This document shows positions 12,457 to 24,700 of a DNA stretch of 64,000 nucleotides, one piece after another (position 1 is the first letter of the stretch; every line of letters begins with the position of its first letter). The notes under the pieces were generated by a model, which saw only the letters and a program-made list of their open reading frames with translations, ran no database searches and was not told where the DNA came from. The stretch comes from Ctena decussata. Taxonomy: Eukaryota > Mollusca > Bivalvia > Lucinida > Lucinidae. A program made the translations under genes and the position numbers. Location: contig OZ022499.1 of the NCBI GenBank assembly GCA_963989385.1, positions 52,875,757 through 52,939,756 of the forward strand. The letters run 5' to 3'.

Positions 12457-12729
12457 TGTTGGTTGGTTGATTTGATGCTTAACGTCCACGGTAAACAACT
12501 AAGGTCATGTCGGGACGGTCAGTTAACCTAACCACACTATTCCTGGGCAGGCTTAGACCTCCTAAGCGGTTAACCAGTACTAAGTGCACATACTTTCGCC
12601 AGTAACTGACAACTACCCTTCTTGAATCAGCGGAAGGAGAAACGAAAGTATGTGGCCAGACCGGGATTCGAACCCAGGACCTCTGACTTACGAGTCAGGT
12701 GCCCTACCGATTGCGCTACCCGGCCCGGC
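12457..12729 (-). mobile_element. tRNA-derived SINE, copy 1, with 12-bp target duplication
   Basis: On the minus strand a tRNA-like head carries an A box (TAGCGCAATCGG, 12707-12718) and a B box (GGTTCGAATCC, 12664-12674) around a Thr-like CGT anticodon region. A conserved body ends in GCATCAAATCAACCAACC. The 12-bp duplication GAGCTATGTGGT flanks it exactly at 12445-12456 and 12730-12741. It lies antisense in the 3' flank of the DHHC gene. It resembles V-type molluscan SINEs such as RUDI; that name is an inference. Confidence 0.9.
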
Positions 12730-12744
12730 GAGCTATGTGGTAAA

Positions 12745-13050
12745 AATGTTGGCGATGGGCATATGTGAAATTCTTATGCCCGGATCAGACTGCACATAGG
12801 CTCAATCTGTTAAAGGTGTATGGGTACACATTTGTGTTTCTGCCATTTACGAGGGAAAACAAATTTTGTGGCTTCGTTTTCTGCCTCCCTGTTCATAAAA
12901 AAAACCCTTTTACAGAGGGCCTACTCTTAAAGAAAAGATGCTCCAAAAGGAGCAAACTCTCTTTCATTTAAGAGTTGACCTCCAGTACGAATGGATACAG
13001 AAATGAAAACAGGTAGAGTTTCTCAACCTGGAAGTGTAACCATTTACCTC
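12745..13050 (+). repeat. Hairpin-bearing repeat family H, copy 1
   Basis: A palindrome at 12921-12980 (…TTAAAG…GCTCC/GGAGC…CTTTCATTTAA…) and its flanks match 54440-54679. A shorter relative is at 56965-57060. No coding capacity. Confidence 0.55.
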
Positions 13051-13841
13051 AAAATATGTGGCACATAACTGGCATTTGCTTCATAAACTCTACGAGGTCA
13101 GATTTATCGTCTAGGACAATTGTACTTCCCTGGCCCGGTTGGTTTGGGCTAGCGCAATTCGAGACAGGCTTTTTCGCAACACGGTTCGTTTCATACTTTC
13201 ATGACAGTATACCATCTGAGTCGGGTAAATCGGAGAGAAACCGAGTTATACTGATAAATAGAGCAAAATAAAATCAAAAGTAGTAAGTATTATTGAGTTG
13301 CACTGTTTGATTTATACCTTGATAGTATTATAACTTGCCAAACGAGTTTGTTAATAAAATCTCGAATTTTTATATACATCTACTGTATTCCTACCCCTCT
13401 TCAAAACAAAAATTTAAAGTAAATCTATAAGTCCCATTGTAGTTCATATTTTATAATAATTACATTGGGGCATGCATGGCGATAAGCTGCGTTCACAAGA
13501 GCAAAGTTTCTTCGATACAGAAACTGCAGCAAAAAACTTGCGTTTACACGAAACAAATTATTTGCCAATGAAAACTGTGACAAAGAAACTTTTTCAAATA
13601 AACTTTAGCAGTGTTGACGGGAACAAAGATTTCTCTTCAAAACTACCTGGACAAATTAACTTTATCCGTGTGCACGGCCTACCATGCCGACACTTTCTTT
13701 GATAAACATACTTTGTTCAAATTCAAACTGTTTTGGTTTTGATCAACGTTTTCTGTCATCATCTCCACAACTACTTTCTTAATCTATGATTGACCGTTCC
13801 AAGGCGTTACTTCTGTTGTGGTTCATCAGTGTATCTAAATT
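13051..13841. other. Intergenic, no gene seen
   Basis: The open frames at 13056-13271 and 13472-13702 show no recognisable domain or splice context. AATAAA motifs near 13263 and 13352 could be polyadenylation signals, but they are far from the DHHC stop. Confidence 0.45.
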
Positions 13842-14046
13842 AAGCCGCGACACGACAAAACCAACATAGTTGTTGTGCACCCAGTCTGATCAAAGTCTTC
13901 GCTTTCCGCATGGAGCTAGCTTAATCCCTTAGCTGTACCCTTTAAGCCCAAAGCGAAGACTCTGATCAGAATGGGCGGATGCCCAGGCTGATCTGAGTCT
14001 GCGCTGGGCGCACAGCCACTTTGTTGGTTTTCTCGTGTCGCGGCTC
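13842..14046 (+). mobile_element. Foldback MITE family F, copy 1 (internal deletion)
   Basis: The outer ends are complementary: AGCCGCGACACGACAAAACC and GGTTTTCTCGTGTCGCGGCT. Like the seven other copies in the window it is almost a palindrome, with 'cagactcagatcagcctggg' style arms. This copy is about 205 bp against the usual 236. Confidence 0.85.
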
Positions 14047-14152
14047 AATCTTGTTCTTATTAGCAATATGGTCACCTGTATAGCTTCCAACTTTGCTTTA
14101 TGTTTTGTGTCGTAATTTAAAACAGAATAAAAGCATTGCAAACGACTGCGTG

Positions 14153-15080
14153 ATACCCCGCCACTGCAAACCTTTTTCACACATCGATTTTTCCAGATTT
14201 ATGCATGTGTATAGCCCAATGGGCAGGGGAAAATAATTCCCATGGGGTAAATTTGAGCATCACTGGAGGCTTTCATCACTCTGATCATTTGCTGAAAGTT
14301 TCAGAAAAATTGCTTCAAACTCTGATTTTATATGGAATTTTTCATGATTTTATACATGTATATAGTCTCAGAGCAGGGGCAGATAACCTCCGATGATAAA
14401 ATTTCTGTGCTCATAAAAAGCTTTTGTTACTCGGATCATGATTGTGAAGTTTCACAATGATACTCCAAGTAGTAAAGGAACTAGAGGCCAAAAACCATTT
14501 TTTGTACATTGACAAGTGCCATAACTCTGTCAGAAATTAACGAAATTTGCCCATTAACAATCCCAAGGAAGACATCCTTGGTACAAATGCATATGCAAAA
14601 TTTGAAGGAAATCCGTTGATAAATACTTAAGTTATCGAACGGAAACGAAGTTCTGATTTTTTCATGATTTTATACATGTCTATAGTCTCAGGGCAGGGGC
14701 AGATAATCCCTGATGATAAAATTTCTGTGCTCATAAAAAGCTTTTGTTACTTCGATCATGTTTGTGAAGTTTCATAATGATACTCCAAGTAGTAAAGGAA
14801 CTAGAGGCCAAAAACCATTTTTTGTACATTGACAAGTGCCATAACTCTGTCAGAAATTAACGAAATTTGCTCATTAACAATCCCAAGCGAGACATTCTTG
14901 GTACAAATGCATATGCAAAATTTGAAGGAAATCCGTTGATAAATACTTAAGTTATCGAACGGAAACGAAGTGCGGACGGACAGACGGACGGAAGGACGTA
15001 TGTACTACGGACGGACAGACACACGGACGGCCAACGTGAAAACATAATACCCCGCCACTAACGTGTGGCGGGGTATAAAA
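14153..15080 (+). mobile_element. Helentron/pearl-like element with ATACCCCGCC end
   Basis: It begins ATACCCCGCCACT and ends with a stem, ATACCCCGCCAC–TAACGT–GTGGCGGGGTAT, followed by AAAA. Inside are two tandem copies of a roughly 311-bp unit (starting at about 14336 and 14655), followed by an (ACGG)n tract at 14970-15030. A core tandem array, an ACGG microsatellite and a 3' hairpin are the design known from bivalve 'pearl' elements, thought to be non-autonomous Helentrons. No replicase is encoded. Confidence 0.7.
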
Positions 15081-15185
15081 AGGTCAAAATGGATGTTACT
15101 GATACTTGCAGGTCAAAATAGATGTTACTGATACTTGCTCTGTTTGTCCAAGTCGTTCAGCGGTTGTGTGAGTGGTGTTTTCAAC

Positions 15186-15558
15186 TGGGGTAGCTGAATG
15201 ACCACCTGTCTGGGAAAGAGCTGTTCGGTTTACCGTGCGTGTGTTTAGCGAGCTGTTGTCAATTTATGTATGCAAGGCTTCTTTCCCTTTTGGTTTTGAG
15301 GGCGGGATATTGGATTTGATTGTATTAGTTCCTGATCTTTGCCTGTCGTTTTATTTTCTTTGTTAAATATTCTATGACGAACTTTCTGTTCACGCGGACC
15401 AATGTTGTTAGTCAAATATTTACCATATAAATTTGGCATTAAAAACCAATAGGGAAAGAAGCACAAGCACACAGAAAGTGACACAAGTTTACGAAAGACA
15501 CGCACAGTAAACCGAATGAGCAGCTCTTTCCCAAACAGATGGTCATTCAGCTACCCCA
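15186..15558. repeat. Inverted repeat with about 60-bp arms
   Basis: The left arm, TGGGGTAGCTGAATGACCAC…, and the right arm ending CATTCAGCTACCCCA are complementary over about 60 bp. The loop is about 250 bp without an ORF. It is probably a MITE; no target duplication was found. Confidence 0.65.
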
Positions 15559-16164
15559 ATAACAGCATCAACATCTATTTTTACTTATTTTTTATTTTAG
15601 TTACAAAACAAAACAAATCCGAAGGCAGATTGGGCAGCAATACGGGTGACCAAACCGTCAGAGACCTAGACAAGCGGACACAGCACAATATAACATCAAG
15701 GAACCGCAACAGAAGTACCGCCTTGGAACGGCCAGCAAAATATTACTGGGGGGCTTTTAAAAACATGTTTTACTGGGCCAAATCTCGCCCTCTGTTTTGC
15801 AGAGGTTTGAAACATTAAGTTAGCTGTTTGGTCCGCATGAAGGTTTTCTAACTCATCAATGAATCATCACCGGAAACAAACAAATCACGGATAAGGCCTA
15901 TGATGAATCAGAGATGAGGACTCAACGGAAAGAACGTATTGCGACACCAGGAGACCCCTGGGAAATCAGACAACACCACTGAAATACCGGAGCAAAAGAA
16001 AATTATCAGTTGAAACCCGAATAACCAAGCAACAGACAAGGCAAACTCCGGCCCCATCCAACTAAATTAAGTAGCTTTATGTCGGGCCCATCACTAAGTC
16101 TGCGTTTGTTTTTCATTTGCCGCTTTCTTCTAATGATTCATGATAAATAGGAACCATGTAAGTC
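15559..16164. other. Intergenic, no gene seen
   Basis: The ORF at 15516-15818 starts inside the preceding repeat arm and shows no domain. Confidence 0.5.
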
Positions 16165-16278
16165 TCTTTTGATATCAAGTTTATCAGGGTCGACCAGAAA
16201 CAGGTCGGACTGGCTTGGCAAGCCTCGGCATTGTTACGCTGTTTCTGGTCTCGAACCTGATAAACTTGATATCGAAAG
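16165..16278. repeat. Palindrome, about 37-bp arms
   Basis: The arm 'cttttgatatcaagtttatc' plus 'gaccagaaacag' is matched by 'ctgtttctggtc' and 'gataaacttgatatcgaaag'. It would form a strong hairpin. Confidence 0.7.
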
Positions 16279-16500
16279 ACACTAACATGATATTCTCTGT
16301 ATATCATATGACGTCGCTGTTATTCATTGGATAACGTCATGTCATAAAAATCGTATGACCACACGTGAAAAAACATTTGCCCGTACACATAATGACAACG
16401 TCCATGTCAACAAAGCGTTTTCATATTGAAATACTGTTCATTTTGAAGGCGTTAAAATCCCATTTTATAGGGTCATATAAAAATAGAATCTTACACTCGT

Positions 16501-16570
16501 GGTCATTTCATATGAAATTTATAAAACTCGCCAAAGGCTCGCTTCATAAATTCTATATGAAATGACCACA
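16501..16570. repeat. Palindrome family G, copy 1
   Basis: 'GTGGTCATTTCATATGAAATTTATAAAACTCG' reads back as 'CGCTTCATAAATTCTATATGAAATGACCAC', broken here into arms. A second copy is at 44072-44155, with the same upstream 'agaatcttacactcg'. Confidence 0.7.
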
Positions 16571-17114
16571 AGCGAATGTTCGAAGACCATAGACAAGTGG
16601 ACACAACAAACACTAGCATCGATACACTACAATGGAAGGGTTCGATAATAAAGTAATAAAATTCAGGGTTTTCCCTGACGCAGGATTCTGCTTCGTTTAC
16701 TCCCAAAATTCTTCCTGGAACTCCAAGATAAAAACCAAACTCGGCCCATAACAAAGTCGGCCCACACAAACTCGGCCCATACATACAATATTGCGCCTTG
16801 CTTTAATGGTGATTCTCACTAATTCATTTCATCAATTTGATTTTGAAATATGATTTCACACAGACTCGCATCTGCATTCTCTGAGTCCCAGAGGTTAGCC
16901 ATTTTTTTATTGTGTGACAAAATCGGCTCATGTATACAATGTCATCTCATACCGAACTCGGTCTTGGAATTATGTACCGTACATAGAAATATCGGGACAA
17001 CTCGGCCCATAACAAACTCGGCCCATAACATACAAGTTACGGTAACAAGCATTATGATATACAAAACATGTCTTTTTTATCCTATCTTTTCTGAGTTAAA
17101 ATGGATAATATACA
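16571..17114. repeat. Clustered 'actcggcccata' motifs
   Basis: At least five copies of (a)actcggcccata lie in two groups, about 16738-16785 and 17000-17030. They probably mark the ends of a small element. No gene. Confidence 0.5.
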
Positions 17115-17975
17115 CATAGGGGGGTAGACCATATTTCCCCAAACTTTTGGGGTAAAATGGTCCATCTAATAGGCTTACTAGTTAAAAAAACTAATGTCAT
17201 AGTATTGATAAGTGTGGCAAAAAATCTAACTTTCTTTGCATAGTGTATGTTTTTTGTGTCTTAAAGATAAAACACTGTGTTCGTAAAATATATCTGATGA
17301 AATACTGGGCCATACATGTAACAATATAAAGCTGCCTATAGAACAACATTTCTTAATGTTTAAGGAACTCAACCATTTCACACACTTATTTCACATTCAA
17401 ATAAAATCCTCTCCCTGAAATTCCATTCATGCTAGTTATTATAGCAGGAGGAAATAAACTTTTGCAAATATTCCTAGCAAATAAGATACTGTAGGCTCAC
17501 GTGATAAGTTTTAGCTGTAATGCCATGGTGGACCATATTACCTCAAATGGAGTTTTAACACTGTAATTTTGGGTGGACCATTTTACCCCAAACAGGCCAT
17601 GATACTGTGACATGAAATTTTTGATATTTCCATTTTCTATCTAAACTAATGGTTGTTTCTAGCTGCCTTTAGAGGGAATTTGTTGATTATTAGACATAAA
17701 ATTTGCAAAAATCTCAACGGCCCGATAGAATTTTTTCCTGTAATCTGAAACTGTTTTCTTACATAAGTTTTTTTTTTTTTTCACAGGAAACCTTGGATGG
17801 GTCACCTTATTTAAAGACGAGTAAAATTATTTTTCGTTGAGATTATTTCAATTTTTTTCTTGGTCCGTGAAAGTGATAGTATACAAATATCTTTAATACG
17901 GTTTGATTTTGATACCATTTGGGCATTAATATTATGCGTTTTATTTCGGTTGGACCATATTCCCCCAAGTTCCCC
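17115..17975. repeat. Element with repeated GGACCATATTNCCCCAA motif
   Basis: About five copies of (T)GGACCATWTTNCCCCAA occur in both orientations at roughly 17127, 17148, 17530, 17575 and 17950. The outer ends are ATAGGGG… and …CCCCTAT. The interior has no ORF. It is probably a non-autonomous DNA element. Confidence 0.5.
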
Positions 17976-18432
17976 TATAAATCATGAATTAGCACCACGT
18001 TGAAACAAAGGCGAGGACTCAACAGAAACATGAACTATGGAGCCAGAAAAAAACCTGTTGGAAACCGACGTATTAAACCAAAGGTAGGAAAACATCATGA
18101 GCTGACCAACACGAAAGCTGAATTCTATCTTCTTCGAAACAGCGGGGCGGGGGGGGGGCAAAAAATCCGATTTCATTGATATACATGTATCCCGGGTGCA
18201 AATTGACATGGTCTGAATTTTTTCGCCGTATTTGGTCACAGGTACGGTTGCACGACCTGTGCGCACAGGCAGCGGACGGCTTTAGAACAGCCGTTTCTAA
18301 ACGGGACTAATTATACCCCCGTTGCATATAAGCTGAAAGGCCGTGTAATGTATATGTTCAGGCAGTGTGTTCTTGTTTTGTTTTTTTGAAAACCGTACTT
18401 GTTTTTACTCGACCTTCCCTTATGAGCATTTT

Positions 18433-19065
18433 CGAGTTGCCAACTCGAGTTACTGGGGTTGAAATTTGGCGCATGCGTACGAAGGTACTCGAGTACTGCC
18501 GTGCCGAACACTTCGAGTAAAGAACAAAATGGCGACGACCATCGACCTTCTTACCTTTAAGTCCAGAGTCCTGTTCTCGCAATCTTCTTTTAAAACTCAG
18601 GTGTTTAATATTCACAAGAGTCAGGACTCACAAGAATTTTTAAATAGTAATGGGAAATTACAATTCTGAAGTCGTTACTGGCCCCGCTGTAAACCCTGCT
18701 GAATATGGCAAAAGCACAAGCAGAACAATTATAATCATCAGTATGATGAACATTCTTTCTACATCTACATCTACCAATTAAGTGCATGGCCAATTTGTCC
18801 ATTCTCACTATTATTAAACAGAAAAAGGGCAAATCATTGGCGTGACAATGGGTCATTATGAAGGCAAAACCAAAGAATGGGCTTCTTTTACAGCGGAAGT
18901 TCACTTTCCGCCATCTTTAATCCAGGTTACCCGAGGTGAGGTGGGGGTTACGGTAGTCGAGTAAATGCGAATATGTGCGCAGTACTGCGCATGCGTATTG
19001 CGGTTACTCGTGTTGTTCGGTCAGTAACTCTAGTTACTCGACTTACTCGAGTTGACAAACCGAAA
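18433..19065. mobile_element. TIR element rich in ACTCGAGT
   Basis: The left end (TTGCCAACTCGAGTTACTGG) and right end (…GTTACTCGACTTACTCGAGTTGACAAA) are inverted, with repeated ACTCGAGT/GTTACTCG blocks inside each. The ORFs within are short and unrecognised. Confidence 0.5.
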
Positions 19066-19329
19066 CTGCTCTATGAAACCAAGATAACAAAACGAACAGG
19101 AGTGGGTGCGAATCGCATGATCAGTGAATCTTAAAACTTGGGTAAGACTTTGAAATTTTGTTTTAAACAGAATTTGATCGCAAAAATCCCTCTTTTATGA
19201 ATTTGCTGCCCTAAATTGGTAATTATGGTTGTCTGGCTTATATTTCGGTAGATTTCGACAATGAACACAACAGACTTAATAAAGCACGCCATAAAAAGAT
19301 TGGTACTACTACAACCCGGCTTTATTATA

Positions 19330-19791
19330 GGGTGCGTTCGGGGTTCTGCCAATGTCACCACTGGCATGGCAATGCCGTTCAGAGTTTCACCATTGGCCCA
19401 ATGGTACCAATATTGCCGACCATAGGCTGCCAATACTGCAGCCAACTTAGGCCATGGGCAAAAATTACCAACTCGGGGAAATTGCGCTATTCAGTATGAC
19501 GATTTAGTGAATCCATCATAAATGCTCGAGTTGAGACAGGAAAAATAACTATTTTTCCCACAATTAGAAAAAATCAAAAAAAATCTTATTACAGAAAAAT
19601 ATTGGCTCTGCAATGATACCATTGACTCTACAAATGGTACCATTGGCGCCATTGATTCTACCAATAATATTAATGTCACCATTGGCTGCCGATACTGTTC
19701 TGGGTTCTGCGGTTACCAATGGTACCATTGGCAACCACTGGCGCCATTGGCACAGTCGCCAATGTCACCAACGCAGAACCCCGAGCGTAGC
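19330..19791. mobile_element. MITE packed with CCATTGG motifs
   Basis: The ends GGTGCGTTCGGGGTTCTGC and GCAGAACCCCGAGCGTAGCC are inverted. Between them CCATTGG or CCAATGG-type words recur more than ten times, so both strands carry many CCAAT cores. Overlapping ORFs are periodic by-products. Confidence 0.65.
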
Positions 19792-20775
19792 CATATTTTG
19801 ATCTATCCTGTTCGATGTTGGTGAGTTCATACGCCCCTCTGTCGTTCGTCCGTGTACATACATATAGATCTCAACTTTCACGACAACTTTGAACAACACT
19901 ATCAAGTTTTTAAGGCTCCCACCAAACTAGGTCTCACTTACTTTCTTTCGCGAAAGGAGGAGATCATAATAAACTCTCGAGCTCGATCCTGCGTCTCAGC
20001 CAAGCCTTTGAAACTTTTTCAGTCCTTGCTACAAATCATTCTTGGTCACCTCCCACAAGATTAGTTTTTACAGTGACCTACTTTCTCGAAAACGTTTTCG
20101 GATTCGATCTTTTATCTCTGCTTTTATAAGTCTCATATCAGATCTTTAATACTTTATCAGTACATGCATCATATCAATCCAGGTCACCGCCCACCAAACA
20201 AGGTCACGCTGACCTAATTTTTCGAAAATGGACACCATAACAAGTTTTCAAGCTTGGCCCTCTAGGGTGCGACCTTTGAACTTCATCAGCGCATGCACCA
20301 AACCACTTTAGGTCAACTCTCAGAAAATTAGGTCGCAGAAATCTGCTTTGGCGACAAAGGACCACAAAAGTTTTCAAACTTGAACTTGTATCGAAGTATC
20401 TACAAGCCTCAAGGTTATATCAATCCCTGAGCATTTTCGTTTTATATCCAAGACTTTTAATGTGTTTGTTTTATATTTTATAACAACATATATTACTTGC
20501 ATCAGAATGTGTGGACCCAGGACAGTTACTGTGGTCCCCGATTTAGCTCCAAAGACACATGTAGCAAAGGAATGTAGCTATGCACCTGAGATTTACTACT
20601 CATGCCATAACCATATGCATGCAATTAAATTTTCAAAGTATATGAGAAGGAGTGTCGACGACAATAAATGTGCCAACCTGACCACCTTGAGCCAAACTTG
20701 TAGCCCTGTCACTTTTGTTTGTTGTCAGCTGTGTTCATTCCTGAAATGTTGCCTATCTGATAGAAGTCTGTGCTC
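19792..20775. other. Intergenic, degenerate tandem array
   Basis: Weakly repeating units around 'aggtca…ctttgaaact…' spaced about 130 bp apart recall the core arrays of the Helentron-like elements. No gene is supported; the ORF at 20462-20785 has no recognisable domain. Confidence 0.4.
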
Positions 20776-21574
20776 ACCAAGATGATCGAAACTTTGTTTG
20801 GACATACTGTGTGCTCAAGAAATACACAAGGAAAGTATTTCTTAGAGAAAGAAAATCACTGATCATTAATCACTATTATAGTATCTAAAATCAGTTCACA
20901 CAGAATAAGGTCACAAAAACTGAATTTCCGTTTATCACAAGTCTATCAAAAGTTGCGAGGGTATATATACATATACACTGTTTTTGGTTGATTATTTAGG
21001 GCTCCTTATTTCTATTCATGTGCTGTTTAGTTATTTTTGCTTTCATTTGCCTAGTACTTCCAGCTACCTTTTACTAGTTCATAGTCATGCAGACATCGCA
21101 TCGAAGCTGATAGCTAAGAACCTAACCAAGATGATCCAAACTTTGTTTGGACATACTGTGTGCTCAGGAAATAAAAAAGGAAAGAATTTCTTAGAGAAAG
21201 AAAATCATTGATCATTAATCACTATTATAGTAGCTAAAATCAGTTCACACAGAATAAGGTCACAATTACTGAATTTCCGTTTATCACAAGTTGCGAGGGT
21301 TGATCCAGAAGTAATGCCACTGCAGCTATAAGTTCGTTTATACATACGAGTAATTAATATCCGCACATTATTGTCTCAAGTAATACTGACTGTTGGTGTT
21401 TGCCTCCGATTTCATTACTGTTTTTCTTGTGTTTTTTTTCAGGACTCATTACTTTAACACATGTGTGGTTTGGTTATTTTTGCTTTCAGTTGCCTAGTAC
21501 TTCCAGTTACCTCATTTACCTTTTTACTAAGTCATAGCAATGAAAGCACTGCATCGAAGTTGATAGCTAAGAGA
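20776..21574 (+). repeat. Tandem triplication upstream of FN3K
   Basis: A block containing 'tttgtttggacatactgtgtgctca', 'cttagagaaagaaaatca' and 'cagttcacacagaataaggtcac' occurs at about 20776-20965 and again at 21125-21298. A second block, 'gttatttttgctttca…ttgcctagtacttccag…gcatcgaag(c/t)tgatagctaag', occurs at about 21025-21120 and 21470-21572. It forms successive partial copies, the last ending 38 bp before the FN3K start codon. Confidence 0.75.
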
Positions 21575-21609
21575 TCATTGCATATTCTGTGATAGATGGG
21601 AAGATACCA

Positions 21610-21780
21610 ATGGACGGCGAGGATTTATTAAATGCTGTCAGAGAGGGATTAGAAACTGTGGACCATGATACTGATGGACTAGTTTATGGTGGGCCTGTGA
21701 CCGGTGGTATTGTTAATCAGGCTGCTTCATACAAGACTAAGTCCAAAAAGTATTTTGTGAAATGGAATACCAAACTTTGT
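21610..21780 (+). CDS. FN3K: FN3K exon 1
   Basis: Residues 1-57, starting at ATGG, with donor GT|GTAAGT written as tttgt|gtaagt. It contains the Gly-rich loop and the ATP-binding Lys. Ends in phase 0. Confidence 0.88.
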
Positions 21781-24700
21781 GTAAGTAAATGTTTTGCTTA
21801 AGAAAATCATTTGGAGGGGAACTGAAAAGCCTTGCGGGTTCTTCATGCAAGTCATTTCAGTATTCCTCGAATGTTATTGTCATGTAGTATTTCGGACCAA
21901 TATTTCAAGCTTCTTTGAATATGATTGGATTTTTTAGAAATGAAAATCATGCTGTAATCCTACGGAGTACTATTCAAAGCCATTTAGCAGGCATCAGTAG
22001 TTAAACACCCATGTTAGTATAATGACTGACAACTATTTTCTCTGTATAGAGCTATTTGATAAATATTGAAGGAAAACAAACTACTTATACTTAATTGCGC
22101 CGCTCCGAAAGCAGTATCTTTTTGGGACATTTTACGCATGGAGCCTATATTTATTTTCTTAAGTCTGATATATGACTTAATGACCCCTTATTATCCTTGA
22201 CATCCTGGGGATCAGCAGTCGCAAACAATGAAGATCATGCTGTGTTTTTTTTGTGTGTTTTTTTTTGTGTTTTTTTTTTTTTTGTTCCTTTTTTCTGTGA
22301 AACTCCTGTACATATCTTGATTAGTAATCCATGACGAAAACTCTTTAAAGACGGGACTTCTCTGCCGGGGGGTCTGGTTCCCAGCACTAGCTTATGTCAC
22401 CTGTACCGGTAAAGGTGTGAAATTTTTTTTCACCAATAAATTGACCAGAATTACCAATTATAATAATTTCATTGGCTGACTGGAGGTGTTGACACTATGT
22501 GATCAAGAGACAGAATGACACTGGGTTCAGTTCAATTCAGTTCAGTTCTCTTATCGACGTTACCCTAGTGGCTCAACGGTACGTAACCATAGTTGCACAC
22601 ACTTGGCGCCGTGTGTCCGTCCAATGTCATTCAGTCTGTAATTGTGTCGTCGGTCAGTGCTGCCCAACCAGTATTTATGCATAGATGTTTGCCTGCTGCG
22701 GAATGACACTGGGGAAGTTAATCCTCCTTATATAGTACCACTCCTGTCTTTTAGGGTTACTGTCGAAAAGTATGATTGGTGCGATATTGTCACTTGCTTA
22801 ACCAAGGCCATAAGACATCTTGATGCATTCTTGTTGTCGTTGAATATTTCAGACAAAGAGTATGTTTGAAACGGAGAGTGAAAGTTTGAAGTTGCTAAGT
22901 CTTCTGAGTCTTTTTAGAGTCCCTGAATCATATGTGGTTAGTATATTTTGTTAGCAAGCCTACTGCAAAGTTGTATTGCACCTGGGCTGATTATTGCCCT
23001 ACAGTCTCAGGAGCAGCAGACGGAATAAACATATTTTATGAACTGAAGCAACGCACGTATTTCATACATGGGATGCAATAACGTGTTTAAATAATACGCT
23101 TTGAACACATTAAACTCAAATTGAATGATTATTTTAAATAAAGTGATATCACAGGCTGGGACTATAACTGAACTATAACTGTTCAAGTATAGTACATTTT
23201 ATTTGATGTATATTAACTCTTAAAGCGCCAAAATTGACTATAACTGGACTATAACTGTTCAGTTATAGTACATTTTATTTGATGTATATTAACTCTTAAA
23301 GCGCCAAAATTGAAAGCCAAAATCGAAAATAGTTTGAATTTGCGAACAGTGTATATCTAGATGAGGCTGCATCTCTACTCTTTGCCCTTTGGTCTTTGAA
23401 TATTTAGTATGATATTCGAGTTTGGAAAACCTTTTGCAGACATTTTTTTATGGTTGAGGTAGAAACTGCCCAGTTTATCTGCCGAACAGTTGTAAAACAG
23501 TATTGGTGTTTTATAAATCAAAAATTTTCGCTCTGAAAACGCCAATTTCTGTTTAAGATAAAATGCTTTTATTCAGCTTCATATGTAGTCTATCGTTCGT
23601 ATCTAGGTATGTAAGGACCACACAGAGACCGGGGCTCTCCATATACTTGAGTTTATTGAAGATCTTGGGCCGCTAGAGAGATGGTCGGAGTTTGGTACTA
23701 AAGTGGCAGAGATGCATAGCTGGAACTCAAGAGCGCTTCAACTATCAAAAGACCAAGCATCGAACATAACGAACAAACACAGTGACATAGAAGTTGTGGA
23801 GAAATATGGCTTTCATGCTCCAACTTATCTGGGTAATTTCACGCCTGGGGTTGTTTGGAGAAAAACATGGACTGTAAGTTATTACATCATCAGATTATCC
23901 ATTGCAATATGAAATGTAACAACTCGAGTTACCTCATTAGGAATAAGCATTTGTAGACCTTGCCTGAGCCAAGTACAGTGGACTCGACAGTATCGGATCA
24001 TCGACAGTATCGGATCACTCTTAGGTTATCACCCATTTTTCTCACAAATGAAGCAAATATTTTTTACCATTATATTACAGTCATCAAGTTCGACCAATGG
24101 CAAAGTGCAGGGTGAAAATTTCGATCGAAATCTGCGGCTGAGAAACAAATCAGAGTTGTTGAAAAGCTTGGGCCCTCTTCAGCGGCGCTTGCATTTTGTC
24201 TGTTGCTCGTTACCCCCAAGATAGATTTCGGTTATTTAAACTATTTTATCATTAGGCGATTGAAGCCAATTTTGTTTTGTAATGTGTCCTGGCATCCCTA
24301 AAATTGCAGGCAGTCATTATTTTTGTGACATCCCAGTATTTGATGAAACTAAAGACTTGAAAAGTGAGGCACCGATGTGCGACAGTAACGGATCATTATA
24401 TAATTTGAACTGAAATACAGGCATCAGCTGGAAACTGCATGTTAGATGTATGGTCTGATGCTGAAAACAAGTCATAAATCAACTAACTGAGTGGCTGCTG
24501 TGTCTTATTTTCAAAGAAAATCAGTTTAAAACTAAGACTACATCCTTTTTGTAAAATATCCCCCATCCCAAGCCCCACATTCTAGCGTATGATAATGAAG
24601 GTTATGCGTAGCACAACCAAGCTTCTGCTAAACTCGCATGTATGTGAACCCAATAATGACAGGCGTTCATCGGATGGACATCTGTACACTGTGTAGACTC

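Noticed and set aside
12660..12725. tRNA gene (Thr-like, CGT)
   Set aside because: It is the head of a SINE with a conserved body and target duplication; the second identical head at 54885-54945 confirms this.
13472..13702. 76-residue ORF with balanced composition
   Set aside because: No domain, no splice context, no homologue I can recall; too short to support alone.
18466..18669. Possible exon after 'aacaaaatggcgacgacc'
   Set aside because: It has a good start context but lies inside a TIR element, and no continuing exon or domain was found.
20462..20785. 107-residue Cys-rich ORF that might be a secreted peptide
   Set aside because: It runs into the duplicated block upstream of FN3K, and its cysteine spacing fits no family I know.
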